Shown in pieces: positions 16,553-25,555 of a DNA stretch of 55,663 nucleotides. Made by a program: the position numbers and the translations under genes. The notes beneath the pieces are model-generated. The model searched no databases and had not been told where the DNA came from. It was given only the letters and a program-made list of their open reading frames with translations. Source of the stretch: Phycisphaerales bacterium (GTDB taxonomy: Bacteria > Planctomycetota > Phycisphaerae > UBA1845); assembly GCA_020353195.1 (NCBI GenBank), contig CP070691.1, forward strand, positions 278,567 to 334,229. Reading direction: 5' to 3'. Each line of letters begins with the position of its first letter. Position 1 is the first letter of the stretch.

Positions 16553-17218
16553 ATGTCGTGCACCGTGGACGTGATCAGCATCGGCACGCTAAGCCGAAAC
16601 GCCTTCTGGGGCGAGCGGACGGCCGTCCGCGCGCCTCACGCGACAACCACGCTGATTCGTGACGGTTCGATCGCCATCCTGGTCGATCCCTCCGTGCCGC
16701 CGGAGTTGTTGGCCCACCGGCTCGACGAACGTGCCGGGCTCAAGCCGAACCAGATCGACGCCGTTTTCCTGACGTGCTTCCTGCCTGCCCACCGCCGGGG
16801 TCTGTCCCTCTTCGAGCAGGCCGACTGGCTTATCCACGAGTCCGAGCGCTCCGCCATGATCGAGCACCTCAACCGAGCCCTGGCCGAAACCAGCGGAGAG
16901 AATGAATCCGACCCTGTCGAAGTCGAGCGGGAACTCGTGCTGCTGGGTCGAACGAAGCCCGCACCGGACCAGCTTGCAGCCGCGACGCACCTTTTCCCGT
17001 CGCCAGGCGCCACTCCTGGCACGTGTGCGTTGCTCGTGGCGGGTGCTCGCAGCACCGTCGTCGCGGGTGACGCCGTGATCAGCCGCGACCACCGCCTGAA
17101 CGCCCGCGTTCACGATCGCTGCACCGACGCCGACCGGGCCAGGCGATCCTTCGCCGAAATCCTGGAGGTTGCCGAGATCATCATTCCCGGGCACGACAAC
17201 ACGATCCTGACGATGTAG
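16553..17218 (+). CDS. Metallo-beta-lactamase-fold protein with degenerate metal site
   Basis: The 221-residue product has the outline of an MBL-fold hydrolase: TTTLIRDGSIAILVDPSVPP, then the region that should hold HxHxDH, then PSPGATPGTCALLV, TVVAGDAVISRDH, and the C-terminal IIPGHDNTI. The signature histidines are largely missing: QIDAVFLTCFLPAHRRGLS replaces the usual T-H-x-H-x-D-H, leaving a single histidine, while the downstream GD aspartate and GHD histidine remain. The layout recalls MBLAC1/glyoxalase II-like proteins. Either the fold binds metal differently or activity has been lost. It is the only plus-strand gene between 5 and 21 kb and is convergent with the YceH-like gene. The start ATG follows directly after a gap shared with serS. 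Confidence 0.75.
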   Translation: MSCTVDVISIGTLSRNAFWGERTAVRAPHATTTLIRDGSIAILVDPSVPPELLAHRLDERAGLKPNQIDAVFLTCFLPAHRRGLSLFEQADWLIHESERSAMIEHLNRALAETSGENESDPVEVERELVLLGRTKPAPDQLAAATHLFPSPGATPGTCALLVAGARSTVVAGDAVISRDHRLNARVHDRCTDADRARRSFAEILEVAEIIIPGHDNTILTM

Positions 17219-17420
17219 GGCAAGTTGTAAGACGATTCGACTCTCGAGACCCGACCTGTCGCGCGCCCGATGCGAAGGCATGAAGGGAACCGACACCGGA
17301 CAAGCACGAGAACACGAAGCGCGATCGGCAAGGAGGGAACTGTTCGTCAGCTTCCGCCGGTGACCTTCGTCCCAGCCGATTCGGTGAGCTGTGTGGGCAG
17401 CCTCGTCCGCGCGGCCGGCG

Positions 17421-18122
17421 TTACGGCAATCGACTTTCAATCAGTTCGAGCCGGCGGCGGAGATCGGCTACGCCGTCCTGGAGCTCGATGACCTCAGCCT
17501 GCAGGTTCTCGATCTCGGTCCGAAGGGCCTGGGGGCCCTCGGATGGGGCCAATGGTGCGGCCGATGGCGCAACCGATGGTGCAGCGATTTGCGCCCCGGC
17601 GACCGCCGTCACGGGATGATCGGGTTCGTCATACACCAATTGCCGATAGCGGACGGCCGACCGCCCGGGTTCGCGGGGCAATGCGGCCACGCACGGCGGA
17701 TCGTAGTCGGCCAGGCAGTTCAACACGTTCGTGACGATCTCCGCGTTCTCGAACGGGGCCATGCGGTTGCATCGGCTGCGCAGTTCGCCGACGGTCTGCG
17801 GACCGCGGAGCAGCAGTTCGGCCATCACCGCCCTCTCCCTCTTCTGCCAGCGGAAGTAGGTGTCGGCCTCGTGCTTGTAACGTTTCGTCCTGGCCCCCGG
17901 GCCGGGCAGCTGCACCGTGACGACACCTCGCAGGCGGAGGCCCTCCAGGGCGTGGTAGACGCTCGTGTCGTCGACTTGCATCACCGGATCGCGGTTCTGC
18001 TTCTGGTTACAGGCGACCACGACGGCGTTGAGCGTCATCGGGTAGTAGTCCGGCTGGGCGAGCGATTTCTCGATAAGTACCCCCAGCACGCGCCGTTCGA
18101 CGTCGTCCTTTGACCACTCCAC
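17421..18122 (-). CDS. YceH/DUF480 family winged-helix protein
   Basis: The product (233 residues) matches the YceH (UPF0502/DUF480) family: RRVLGVLIEKSLAQPDYYPMTLNAVVVACNQKQNRDPVM, where the E-K and P-x-x-Y-P-L-T-L-N-style motif is diagnostic, then VYHALEGLRLRGVV, RYKHEADTYFRW and ELLLRGPQTVGELRSRCNRM in a second winged helix. Family crystal structures show two winged-helix domains. Function is unknown, possibly DNA binding. The C-terminal 60 residues add an Ala/Pro linker and a coiled-coil helix (LRTEIENLQAEVIELQDGVADLRRRLELIE), also common in the family. I chose the GTG at 18122 because GGGGAGG lies eight bases upstream. Confidence 0.88.
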   Translation of the reverse strand: MEWSKDDVERRVLGVLIEKSLAQPDYYPMTLNAVVVACNQKQNRDPVMQVDDTSVYHALEGLRLRGVVTVQLPGPGARTKRYKHEADTYFRWQKRERAVMAELLLRGPQTVGELRSRCNRMAPFENAEIVTNVLNCLADYDPPCVAALPREPGRSAVRYRQLVYDEPDHPVTAVAGAQIAAPSVAPSAAPLAPSEGPQALRTEIENLQAEVIELQDGVADLRRRLELIESRLP

Positions 18123-18363
18123 AGTGATTGCCTCCCCGTGTCGGGCGCGTCGTGAGCCTCCCCGGCGAAACTCGCCGCGCGTATGAAACGCCGCACCGCC
18201 ACGAACGGGTAGATACCGTCTATCCCGCGCAAAGACAAGCCCTGCCGTCAATCCCGTGGCACAGGTGTCACGTGGGCATCGCCGAATTCGGCTACGCGGC
18301 CCCCTTCGATCTTCAACGAGCAGTTAGTTCGAAGAGTCGGATTGTGGGCGCGGTCCTTGCGCT

Positions 18364-20280
18364 CTATGACTTGATCAGCGCGACCGTGTCGCTGCTGTGG
18401 TTTTCCGCACGGTCGGTCGCGCGGACGGTGATCGTGTACGAGCCGGCGGCCGCCGGGCTCGCGTCCCACACGAAGTTGACCACGGAATACGTGCCGGTGA
18501 CGGGCTGCGATCGCTGGACCGAGCCATTCATCAGCCATTCCACGCTCGCCAGTCCCGCGTTGTCGGTGACCGTGGCCTGGACGCCTACGCTCGACGATAC
18601 GATCGTTCCGTCGATCGGGAAGTTGATGATCACCCTCGGCGGGACTGCGTCAGTTTCTATGCCTTCGCCTCCATCGTCCGAACGGGCGACGAAGACGGTA
18701 ACGCTGTCCGGTCTCGACGCGTTGCCGAACTCGTCGGTGGCAACGCAGCTCAGCGTGTGGATACCGGCCTGCAGCTTGTCCGCGTTGATCACAAACCGGA
18801 ACGGCTTCTCCGTGTCCGTGGCCGTCGGCTGCCCGTCGAGCGATAGCACGACGTCCGCGATGTCGCTGGCGTCGGTAGCCTGCACGCTGACCCGGACCAT
18901 GCCCGACACCGTGGCGTTGGCGATCGGAGCGGTGATGGACACCAATGGGGCGGACGCGTCCACTTGCTCGACCACGTCCGTTGCGGCCGCCACTGCCGCG
19001 GCGGCGTCGATGATGCCCTCGCCGTATTCCGCATCACGCCCCGGCGGGCCGGCGTCTGTCGCGGTGTCGAACAGGATGTCGGCCACCGTGGAGGGCCGAA
19101 GCTCCGGCCGCACCGACCACACTAACGCCGCCACCCCGGCGGCGACCGAGTTGGCGAATGACGTGCCGTTGACGCCGCTGTACCCGCCGTCGCTGGCCGG
19201 CGCAATGATGCTCGTGCCCGGCGCCACCAGGTCGACGAAAGGCCCCGCCGTAGAGAACGACGCCCGCTCGTTCGAGGCGTTGACCGCCCCGACGTAGACC
19301 GCGTTGGGCCTGATTCCCGCCTCATAGAATCGACCGTCATTGCCGGCACTGATGAACACGAGTCCGCCACTGGCGCGCACATGCCGGGCCGCACGCAACA
19401 CCAGCCGATCGCAATGAAGCGGCGCGAAACTCACGTTCACGATCCTCGCCCCGTGCCGCACCGACCATACCAACCCCTTGGCGATGAACCGGCTGGTCGA
19501 TTGGCCGCTTGCCTCCGTCACCATCACCGGCATCAGCGGACTGGCCCAACTGACGCCGGCAATACCGGTTCCGTTGTTCGACGCCGCGCCGGCGATGCCC
19601 GCGACCGACGTGCCGTGGCCCGTCCGGTCCGCACTGTCGGTGTTGTTCGCCAGGACGTTCCAGCCGGTGATCACCTTGGATGCCAGGTCGCCGTGCTCGC
19701 CACTGACCCCCGTGTCCAACACCGCGATCACGATGTCCGCGGCGCCGGTGGTCAGGTCCCACGCTTGTGGCAACCCGACCCTGCTCAGATAGTCCTGTGA
19801 CTCGAACCTCGGGTCGTCGGGCACGGCCTGGGTCTGGTAGACGTAGCATTTCTGAACGGCTTCGATAAGCGGGTTGTCGGCCAGCACCGTCGCCGCCGTC
19901 ACGAGCCTGTCGGGCTCCACCCGGAGAACGGCGGTCTGAAGCTCGGGCAGCTCTTCGACGGGGACGACCGACGCGGCCGCGTACGCCTCGTCCAAATCGT
20001 CGGCTTCGGCCCCGGGATATGATCGAACGAGCAACTCGTTCGCGACGAACGCGAGGTCGGCCACCGCGGGATCGACGTCCTCCTCGAACACCGACACGAC
20101 TTCGTCAGCGCCGTCTTCGTCAGCGCCGTTCGGATTCGTCACCGGATCATCCGGGGCGGGAGCGGGTTCTACCACAGCCTCCGTCGGGTCCGGGGCGCGT
20201 ATCCCGCACCCAAGGAGCGCCAGAAGCAGTGGCAGGCCGATTCCAGCGATAAGCGGGCGTAATGTAGATCGTTGCGCCAT
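18364..20280 (-). CDS. Subtilisin-like (S8) serine protease lipoprotein with Ig-like C-terminal domains
   Basis: The 638-residue product begins with a lipoprotein signal ending LLGC (lipid-attachment Cys25). An acidic linker follows, then a propeptide-like segment (about 75-150, with NELLVRSYPG and DRLVTAATVLADNPLIEAVQ, reminiscent of I9-type inhibitors). The catalytic domain has an intact triad: Asp189 (AVLDTGVSG), His222 (GHGTSVAG) and Ser374 (NGTSFANS), plus oxyanion Asn314 (SAGND). It resembles the thermitase/fervidolysin branch. Residues about 440-638 form two bacterial Ig-like repeats, each opening SITAPIANATV or INFPIDGTIV and ending with an ATDEFGNAS or ATDRAENHS strand. It is probably surface-anchored. 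It lies alone, facing away from the polysaccharide locus. Confidence 0.88.
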   Translation of the reverse strand: MAQRSTLRPLIAGIGLPLLLALLGCGIRAPDPTEAVVEPAPAPDDPVTNPNGADEDGADEVVSVFEEDVDPAVADLAFVANELLVRSYPGAEADDLDEAYAAASVVPVEELPELQTAVLRVEPDRLVTAATVLADNPLIEAVQKCYVYQTQAVPDDPRFESQDYLSRVGLPQAWDLTTGAADIVIAVLDTGVSGEHGDLASKVITGWNVLANNTDSADRTGHGTSVAGIAGAASNNGTGIAGVSWASPLMPVMVTEASGQSTSRFIAKGLVWSVRHGARIVNVSFAPLHCDRLVLRAARHVRASGGLVFISAGNDGRFYEAGIRPNAVYVGAVNASNERASFSTAGPFVDLVAPGTSIIAPASDGGYSGVNGTSFANSVAAGVAALVWSVRPELRPSTVADILFDTATDAGPPGRDAEYGEGIIDAAAAVAAATDVVEQVDASAPLVSITAPIANATVSGMVRVSVQATDASDIADVVLSLDGQPTATDTEKPFRFVINADKLQAGIHTLSCVATDEFGNASRPDSVTVFVARSDDGGEGIETDAVPPRVIINFPIDGTIVSSSVGVQATVTDNAGLASVEWLMNGSVQRSQPVTGTYSVVNFVWDASPAAAGSYTITVRATDRAENHSSDTVALIKS

Positions 20281-21907
20281 CGCACCTGCTCAGCGCGGCG
20301 GGGCCGCAAGGTCGAGTCTCGCCCCGCCGGGGGATCGTCAGACCGGTCGTCACCAGATGGGTCCGCACGGCCCGAAGCGCCACTGCGGGGTCGCCCGGTG
20401 ATGCTGCTTCATCGTCGTTTCGGGCGGCTTCGATGAGGCCTTTTGCACGTCGAGTCCGATAACATCGGCCTTCGATTCGCGCAACGCCGCCCCTCCGGGC
20501 TGCCTCTGCCACTCCTTGGCAGCGGCTCCGACAGACGGCCGCCGCCCAGCGCGCCTCCGCGCCTCCGCCCGGCCAGCCTGTCGCAGAAACGGCTCGCTCC
20601 AATCTCGTCCGGTCCCGACAAAGACCTTGGGTATCGCCGGTAAAGTACAAATGTACGATACGCCCGCGAGTTGAGCCTCTGCGGTCGCTCACATTCCGTT
20701 GCTACTGTAGAGGTCGCTGAAGCGTGGGTGACGCCCGACCCTGCGCGGCGAGAGGAATCTAAGCCGTTTGTGTGGTTCCGGTTATTTGGGGGTTTTCCCT
20801 AATAGGTTCGGAGGGTCCAGGTGGTTAGGATAGTGGGTTCAAAGCGGCAGTGAAGGTTCGATATGATCGGCAGCCTGATGGAGATCGGGCGCGATGTGGC
20901 GCGTGCCGTGCGGCGGTGACGCGAACGTGTCAAGCACGGCAAAGGACCGGAGCGTGGTCCGGTTTGCGATGGCCCGTTGCCCGGACGGCAGCGGTAGCTG
21001 GCGTAAATAGGGTTTTAGCCGTATCAGGACGTTGACAACGCGGAGTCTGACGGATAGTGTCATAGTAAGCCTGTCACGGATGTACAGTATGGCCGGCCAG
21101 ACCATGTGCTTGGTCATGCGCAGTTTTGAGGTCGGGGGTTGTGATATCCCCTGAGGCTCAGACGCCGGAGGAGATGGATGCGCATGGTCGGGAAGTCGGG
21201 GGTGTAGCAGTAAGGGAGGCGCCGCGGGATGTCCCGTCACTTCTAGGGTCCCCAGGCGCGTTAAGCCGAGCGGCTCTTGCTGCGTGATTGAAGGGGTAAG
21301 GTCCCTTCATTTCAGGTCCACCGAAGAGCGCCACGCCAAAGAGCACATCGCAAGGATGCGGCACAACCGTTGGGAAGGGGATGCGCGTGCAGCGCCCCGG
21401 GGGAAAAGTGTCTCCGGGCTTCGTGAAATGGTGACTTAGAAGCAAGCTGCACTGCGCATGGTCTCGCGCGCGTCGTGTCGGCGACGAAGAACCTCGTTGC
21501 CCCAGACTGGGTGACGGGTGTCGACCCGTTGCGAGCAGGCCGGATGGTAGAGGCTGATTCGGAAGGCTGCCAACGGCGACCGCGCCGAGTGGCGGCCGTG
21601 CCCTTGTTTCCGCGGTATCCGTTGGCGTGTGACGGGGAGGATGGGCGATACGCAACATTGGCAAATGACCGCGTCGTGCGGGCGATCCCGGTCGCCGATC
21701 AGGGACCAGGATTGCCCGAGGGTGCGCTGTGTTTTGCGGCAGGTATCGTTCGATACCCCCGTCTGCCGTCTATCCGCGGCAGCCGGCAAGGGTCGAGATT
21801 GTTGCGTCGCTTCTTGAGGTCATCGACTAGCGGCGTTTAGCGTAACGTGTTGTTTTTCTGTCGGTTACGTCGATTTTCGAGCGCGGCTGACGGGGACGGA
21901 GTCTGCG
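20281..21907. other. 1.6-kb region without a convincing gene, upstream of the polysaccharide locus
   Basis: Open frames here (up to about 180 codons) are compositionally odd, with Arg/Pro/Ser-rich translations and no motif that I recognise, so I call none. The stretch separates the divergent S8 protease gene from the first polysaccharide gene and must hold the promoter and leader of at least one of them. Visible structure: GTACA-AA-TGTAC at 20644-20655, a perfect inverted repeat; a T-rich stretch at about 20765-20805; a short hairpin AGCC-GAGC-GGCT near 21264-21275; and a perfect 7-bp hairpin, TGAAGGG (21289-21295) with CCCTTCA (21303-21309). No riboswitch family that I know is recognisable. 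A decayed gene or a long regulatory 5' leader is possible. Confidence 0.6.
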
Positions 21908-23089
21908 GTGACGCAGAAACCAGGCAGTTCCGAATCCGGTTTCGACGAGTCGGGGCGCCGGCTTGGCGGCGCGGAATCGGGGGGACATCTCGATGACGTT
22001 GCGGGCATCGTCCTGGCCGGCGTGCACCCGTGGGGCGAGTGCTGTCTGGAGCGCGTTCTTCCTCGGCCTCTGATGCCTGTGGCGGGTCGGTCGTTGGTGT
22101 GGCACGCCGTGAACTGGCTCCAGCGCGGGGGCGTCAGGGAAGCGGTCGTCTGCGCAAACGGCGGCACGCGTGCGTTGCGAGCCGCGCTGGGAGATGACGC
22201 GGGGCTGAGCATTACGCTGGGGTACTTCGAGGATCCCATGCCTCGAGGGCCTGCAGGGTGTGCCAGGGATGCCGCCGCCACGAGCGGCGCACAGCTGTTT
22301 GTGGTAGTGGATGGAACGGTCATCCCGCGCCTCGAGCTGCGGTCGCTGCTGAGCGCTCATGTTGCGTCCGAGGCGGCGCTGACAGTTGTGGCGAGGGCCA
22401 ACGGCCCTTGGGGGCAGGGGGACGGTGGATCGCTTGAGCCGGCGGGGATTTACGTGTTCAGCCGGGCGGCGTTGGAGCAGGTGTCCACTGTGGGGTACCA
22501 GGACATCAAGGAGTGGGTGATACCGGATCTGCACAGGCGGGGTTATCGCGTCCGTGCCTATACGATCAAAGACGCTTCCCTCCCCCGAGTGATCGGCCCG
22601 GAGTCGTATCTGGCGGTGAGCATGTGGGCTGCGCATCGGATCGCCGAGTGCAGTCTTCCGGATGGGTATTCGGCGGTGGCGGATGCGTGGATTCACGCGT
22701 CGGCCCGGGTGGCGGACTCTGCGCGGCTGATCGGGCCGGTGCTGGTGGGCCCGGAATGTGTCGTCGAGGAGCAGGCGATGGTAGTCGGGCCGACGACGCT
22801 GGGACAGGCGAGCGCGCTTGGGCGCGGCTGCACCGTCAGCCGGTCGGTGCTCTGGGACGGGTGCCGGGTCGGCGCGGGAGCGGTGGTTGATCGCTGCATC
22901 CTGGCCACCGCGGCGGACGTGGAGCCGGAGTACGTCGTGCGCAACACCGTGTACTTTGCACGGCGGTGGGGCGGTTGGACGGCGCTGGGGCGTCGGGTGT
23001 CCGAGTGGGTGACCGGGAACGGCAAGGCTTCGAGTGCGAGCGACCCGGTCCGCGGCGTCGGTCTGCGGCGCCGGGTCGGCGGCAGGTGA
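21908..23089 (+). CDS. Nucleotidyltransferase-like protein with left-handed beta-helix; active-site loop degenerate
   Basis: The 393-residue product has the layout of a sugar-1-phosphate nucleotidyltransferase: IVLAG near residue 35, RPLMPVAGRSLVWHAV, a VVVDGTVIP strand, EPAGIYVFSRAAL, then hexapeptide repeats (residues about 260-340: ARVADSARLIGPVLVGPECVVEEQAMVVGPTTLG) forming a left-handed beta-helix. The catalytic GxGTR loop is missing: LAG is followed by VHPWGECCLERVLP, and the usual P-K-P lysine is Arg in PRPL. Catalysis is therefore doubtful and a sugar-nucleotide-sensing or structural role is possible. The start is a GTG with GGAG upstream. It opens the plus-strand polysaccharide run, 96 bases before the Wzc-like gene. 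Confidence 0.75.
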   Translation: MTQKPGSSESGFDESGRRLGGAESGGHLDDVAGIVLAGVHPWGECCLERVLPRPLMPVAGRSLVWHAVNWLQRGGVREAVVCANGGTRALRAALGDDAGLSITLGYFEDPMPRGPAGCARDAAATSGAQLFVVVDGTVIPRLELRSLLSAHVASEAALTVVARANGPWGQGDGGSLEPAGIYVFSRAALEQVSTVGYQDIKEWVIPDLHRRGYRVRAYTIKDASLPRVIGPESYLAVSMWAAHRIAECSLPDGYSAVADAWIHASARVADSARLIGPVLVGPECVVEEQAMVVGPTTLGQASALGRGCTVSRSVLWDGCRVGAGAVVDRCILATAADVEPEYVVRNTVYFARRWGGWTALGRRVSEWVTGNGKASSASDPVRGVGLRRRVGGR

Positions 23090-23185
23090 AGCAGTGGCGT
23101 TGCCACATCTGCAGGGCCGGCGTGTGGTTCCGAGTGCGGCGAGCATGGCAACGCCCGGCATTTTCTTTTGTGGGGTGAGGTTTCG

Positions 23186-25513
23186 ATGACAGAGCGACCG
23201 GAACAACGGGGCGCGGCTTCCAGCGTCGGAGGTTCGGGCGCGATTGTCGAGAGCATGCCGGTTGGCGACGGGCGCTTGGCCGCCAGGGCTCCCGTGGACG
23301 GCGGGCTGCTGGCAGCCGCCGCGGGTGTCGAGGGTGAGCCTTCGGCGGTGGTGTCCGTATCGGCGCTGCTTCGTTCGAAGTGGCAGATTCTCGGAGTGTT
23401 TCTGCTGCTTTCGGCTTTGGCGCTCCCGGTGATCTGGCTGTTCGTCATGCCGACGTTTGCCGCGACAGCCACCGTGCGAGTGACACCGGTGCTCACGCGT
23501 CTGGTGTTCGAGACTCCGGAGAACGAGAGTGCGGTACGGGGGTTCTTCCCGTCGTACATAAACACGCAGGTATCCGACCTGTCCAATCCGAAGGTGCTTC
23601 AACGCGTGTTGGATCGCGACGAAGTCAAAGGCACTGCATGGTGGAGGCAGGAGCCTCGCACGCTGCGGACCATGCTGGGCTCTCCGCCACCGAGCCGGCT
23701 GGAGCGGCTGAAAGCCGATCTGAGGGTCAAGCAGCAGCCGAACACCGAGCTGATCGACGTTCAGATTATCTGTGCGGATCCTTCGGACGCGTGCGTAATC
23801 GTCAACGCCGTTGTGGCCGAGTACATACGGTACTATGAGGAGACACGGGCCGAACAGAGACGGGAAGCGCTGAGTGTTCTGAAAGACGAGCTCAGGGGCC
23901 TGGATAGGAAGATCGCAGGTATCATGGACTCGGTCGGGACCCTCTCGAAGCAGCTTGGCACCGACGATCCGGACATCGTGCGCTCGCAGTTGGCTGAGCA
24001 GCTTGGCGAGTTGCAGATGGAGCGGAAGATGGTGGAACGCGCGTACAAAACGAATGTGGGGGACTTGAAGACGCGGCGCTCCGACGAGAGCAACGAGGAG
24101 GGTGGTGCGGATGGCGCCGCATCCCGGGAGCCGAATCTCCGTTACGGTCGCGACCGCACGTGGGTGGAGCTCAACAGCAAGCTGCGGGATGCGGAGCATA
24201 AGCTGAGGGTTGCGCAGGATCGGTTCGGGGATTCGCATCCTCAGATCAAAGAGTTTCGGGCCGATGTGGAGCACGGCGAGCGGCTGCTGCGGGAGCGAGA
24301 GGAGCAGCTCGGCCCGGGATGGCCCGTCGTGTCCGAACCCGGCCCGCGATCGACGGAAGAGGGGAGCGTTTTCCTGAATCTTGATGATGAGACGCTGGCG
24401 CGGCTCGTCAAGCGGCAGGAACGGGAGCTTGGTGTGCTGGGTGAGCAGATCCAGGAGCTGCAGCGGGAGCAAGAAGACAAGGGCGAACTTGCCAGGGACA
24501 TAGCGAAACTTAACGAGGAGCTCACCCGTAGCCGAGCGTTGCGCGACTTGGTGATCAACCAAGTGCAGGCGCGGGAGATGGAGCAGCAGGCGCCGGGGCG
24601 GGTATCGCTGGCGGCCAAAGCGGTTCCGCCTTCCAAGCCTTTTCGAGATCGCCGCTTCCTTCTGTCGTTCATGGCGTTGGGTGCAGCGATGATGGCGGGC
24701 CTGGCGTTGGCCTACGTGCGGACGATGGTGAACCCGACGATTCATGAAGCGGGCGACGTGCAGTGCGCGGTTCACGTTCCGTTCCTCGGACGACTGCCTG
24801 TGGTGCGGTCGGCGGGGGATCTCAGCGTGGACTGCGGGCCGGAGATGGAAGAGGGGATTCGCATGGTGCGCACGGCGCTGCTGGAGCGCGTGCGGGGCAC
24901 CGACCGGCGGACGGTTCTGGTTACGAGTTCATCCTGCCAGGCCGGCAAGAGCACGGTGGCGATGCTATTGGGCAGAAGTCTGGCGGCGCTGGGGCAGCGG
25001 GTGCTGCTGGTTGAGGCGGATTTGCGCAGGCCTTCGCTCGCCAGGCGTCTGAGCGTCGAGGCGGACGTCGGGCTGTCCATGCTGCTCGTGGGCAGAGCCG
25101 ATGACAATCAAGCCATCCATCCCACGGATGTCCCTGGGCTCGATGTGATTGTGGCGGGCCGGCGGCCGGCGGACTCGGGCTGGGAACTGTTGGCCAACGG
25201 TCAGCTTACAGCGTCTCTGGCGCGATGGAAGAAGTCGTACGACTTCGTGTTGCTGGACAGCCCGCCAGTTCTGGCGGTGGCGGACGCGCGGATTCTCGCC
25301 GCTTGCGCCGACGGTGTGATGATGGTCTTGCGCTCGTCCCACTGTCGGCGGGCCGACGTGGTCCAGGCATATGCGGATCTGAGCACGACGGGGACCGCGT
25401 TGCTGGGAACGGTCCTGGTCGGCGACGAGTCGTTGTCACGGTACGCCTACAGGCGTTATTACTCGTATCGTGAGGGTGCGGATGTGTGTGAATCGGGCGA
25501 GGCGAGTGCGTAG
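23186..25513 (+). CDS. Wzc/GumC-type polysaccharide co-polymerase with tyrosine autokinase domain
   Basis: The 775-residue protein controls chain length and export of polysaccharide from the inner membrane. A first membrane helix (residues about 67-90, WQILGVFLLLSALALPVIWLF) precedes a Wzz-type periplasmic domain with long coiled-coil helices (about 215-300 and 380-480). A second membrane helix (LLSFMALGAAMMAGLALAY) leads to the BY-kinase: Walker A SSSCQAGKST, Walker A' VLLVEADLRRPSL, Walker B FVLLDSPPV. The C-terminus has a short tyrosine cluster (RYAYRRYYSYREG) for autophosphorylation. The ATG at 23186 has GGGGTGAGG upstream. About 60 low-complexity residues precede the first helix. It is followed 42 bases later by the phosphoglycosyl transferase gene. 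Confidence 0.92.
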   Translation: MTERPEQRGAASSVGGSGAIVESMPVGDGRLAARAPVDGGLLAAAAGVEGEPSAVVSVSALLRSKWQILGVFLLLSALALPVIWLFVMPTFAATATVRVTPVLTRLVFETPENESAVRGFFPSYINTQVSDLSNPKVLQRVLDRDEVKGTAWWRQEPRTLRTMLGSPPPSRLERLKADLRVKQQPNTELIDVQIICADPSDACVIVNAVVAEYIRYYEETRAEQRREALSVLKDELRGLDRKIAGIMDSVGTLSKQLGTDDPDIVRSQLAEQLGELQMERKMVERAYKTNVGDLKTRRSDESNEEGGADGAASREPNLRYGRDRTWVELNSKLRDAEHKLRVAQDRFGDSHPQIKEFRADVEHGERLLREREEQLGPGWPVVSEPGPRSTEEGSVFLNLDDETLARLVKRQERELGVLGEQIQELQREQEDKGELARDIAKLNEELTRSRALRDLVINQVQAREMEQQAPGRVSLAAKAVPPSKPFRDRRFLLSFMALGAAMMAGLALAYVRTMVNPTIHEAGDVQCAVHVPFLGRLPVVRSAGDLSVDCGPEMEEGIRMVRTALLERVRGTDRRTVLVTSSSCQAGKSTVAMLLGRSLAALGQRVLLVEADLRRPSLARRLSVEADVGLSMLLVGRADDNQAIHPTDVPGLDVIVAGRRPADSGWELLANGQLTASLARWKKSYDFVLLDSPPVLAVADARILAACADGVMMVLRSSHCRRADVVQAYADLSTTGTALLGTVLVGDESLSRYAYRRYYSYREGADVCESGEASA

Positions 25514-25555
25514 GCACTGGGTACACGGCAAGCGTTAGTTCCGGGGAAAGAAGCG

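Noticed and set aside
14731..16662. A 643-codon open frame on the plus strand
   Set aside because: It is antisense to serS, whose motifs and start are unambiguous.
20147..20692. A 181-codon minus-strand frame overlapping the S8 protease start
   Set aside because: It overlaps the well-supported lipoprotein signal region of the protease in another frame and has no family similarity that I recognise.
21289..21309. Rho-independent terminator
   Set aside because: The 7-bp hairpin is perfect, but no T-run follows on either strand and no gene ends nearby. It is recorded only as structure in the gap.
21475..21840. A 121-codon frame in the long gap
   Set aside because: The translation has no recognisable motif or hydrophobic pattern, no good ribosome binding site, and looks random. 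It was left as unannotated gap.
21827..24775. A 982-codon open frame on the minus strand
   Set aside because: It is antisense to the nucleotidyltransferase-like and Wzc-like genes, both of which have clear motifs. The translation is Arg/Pro/His-rich.
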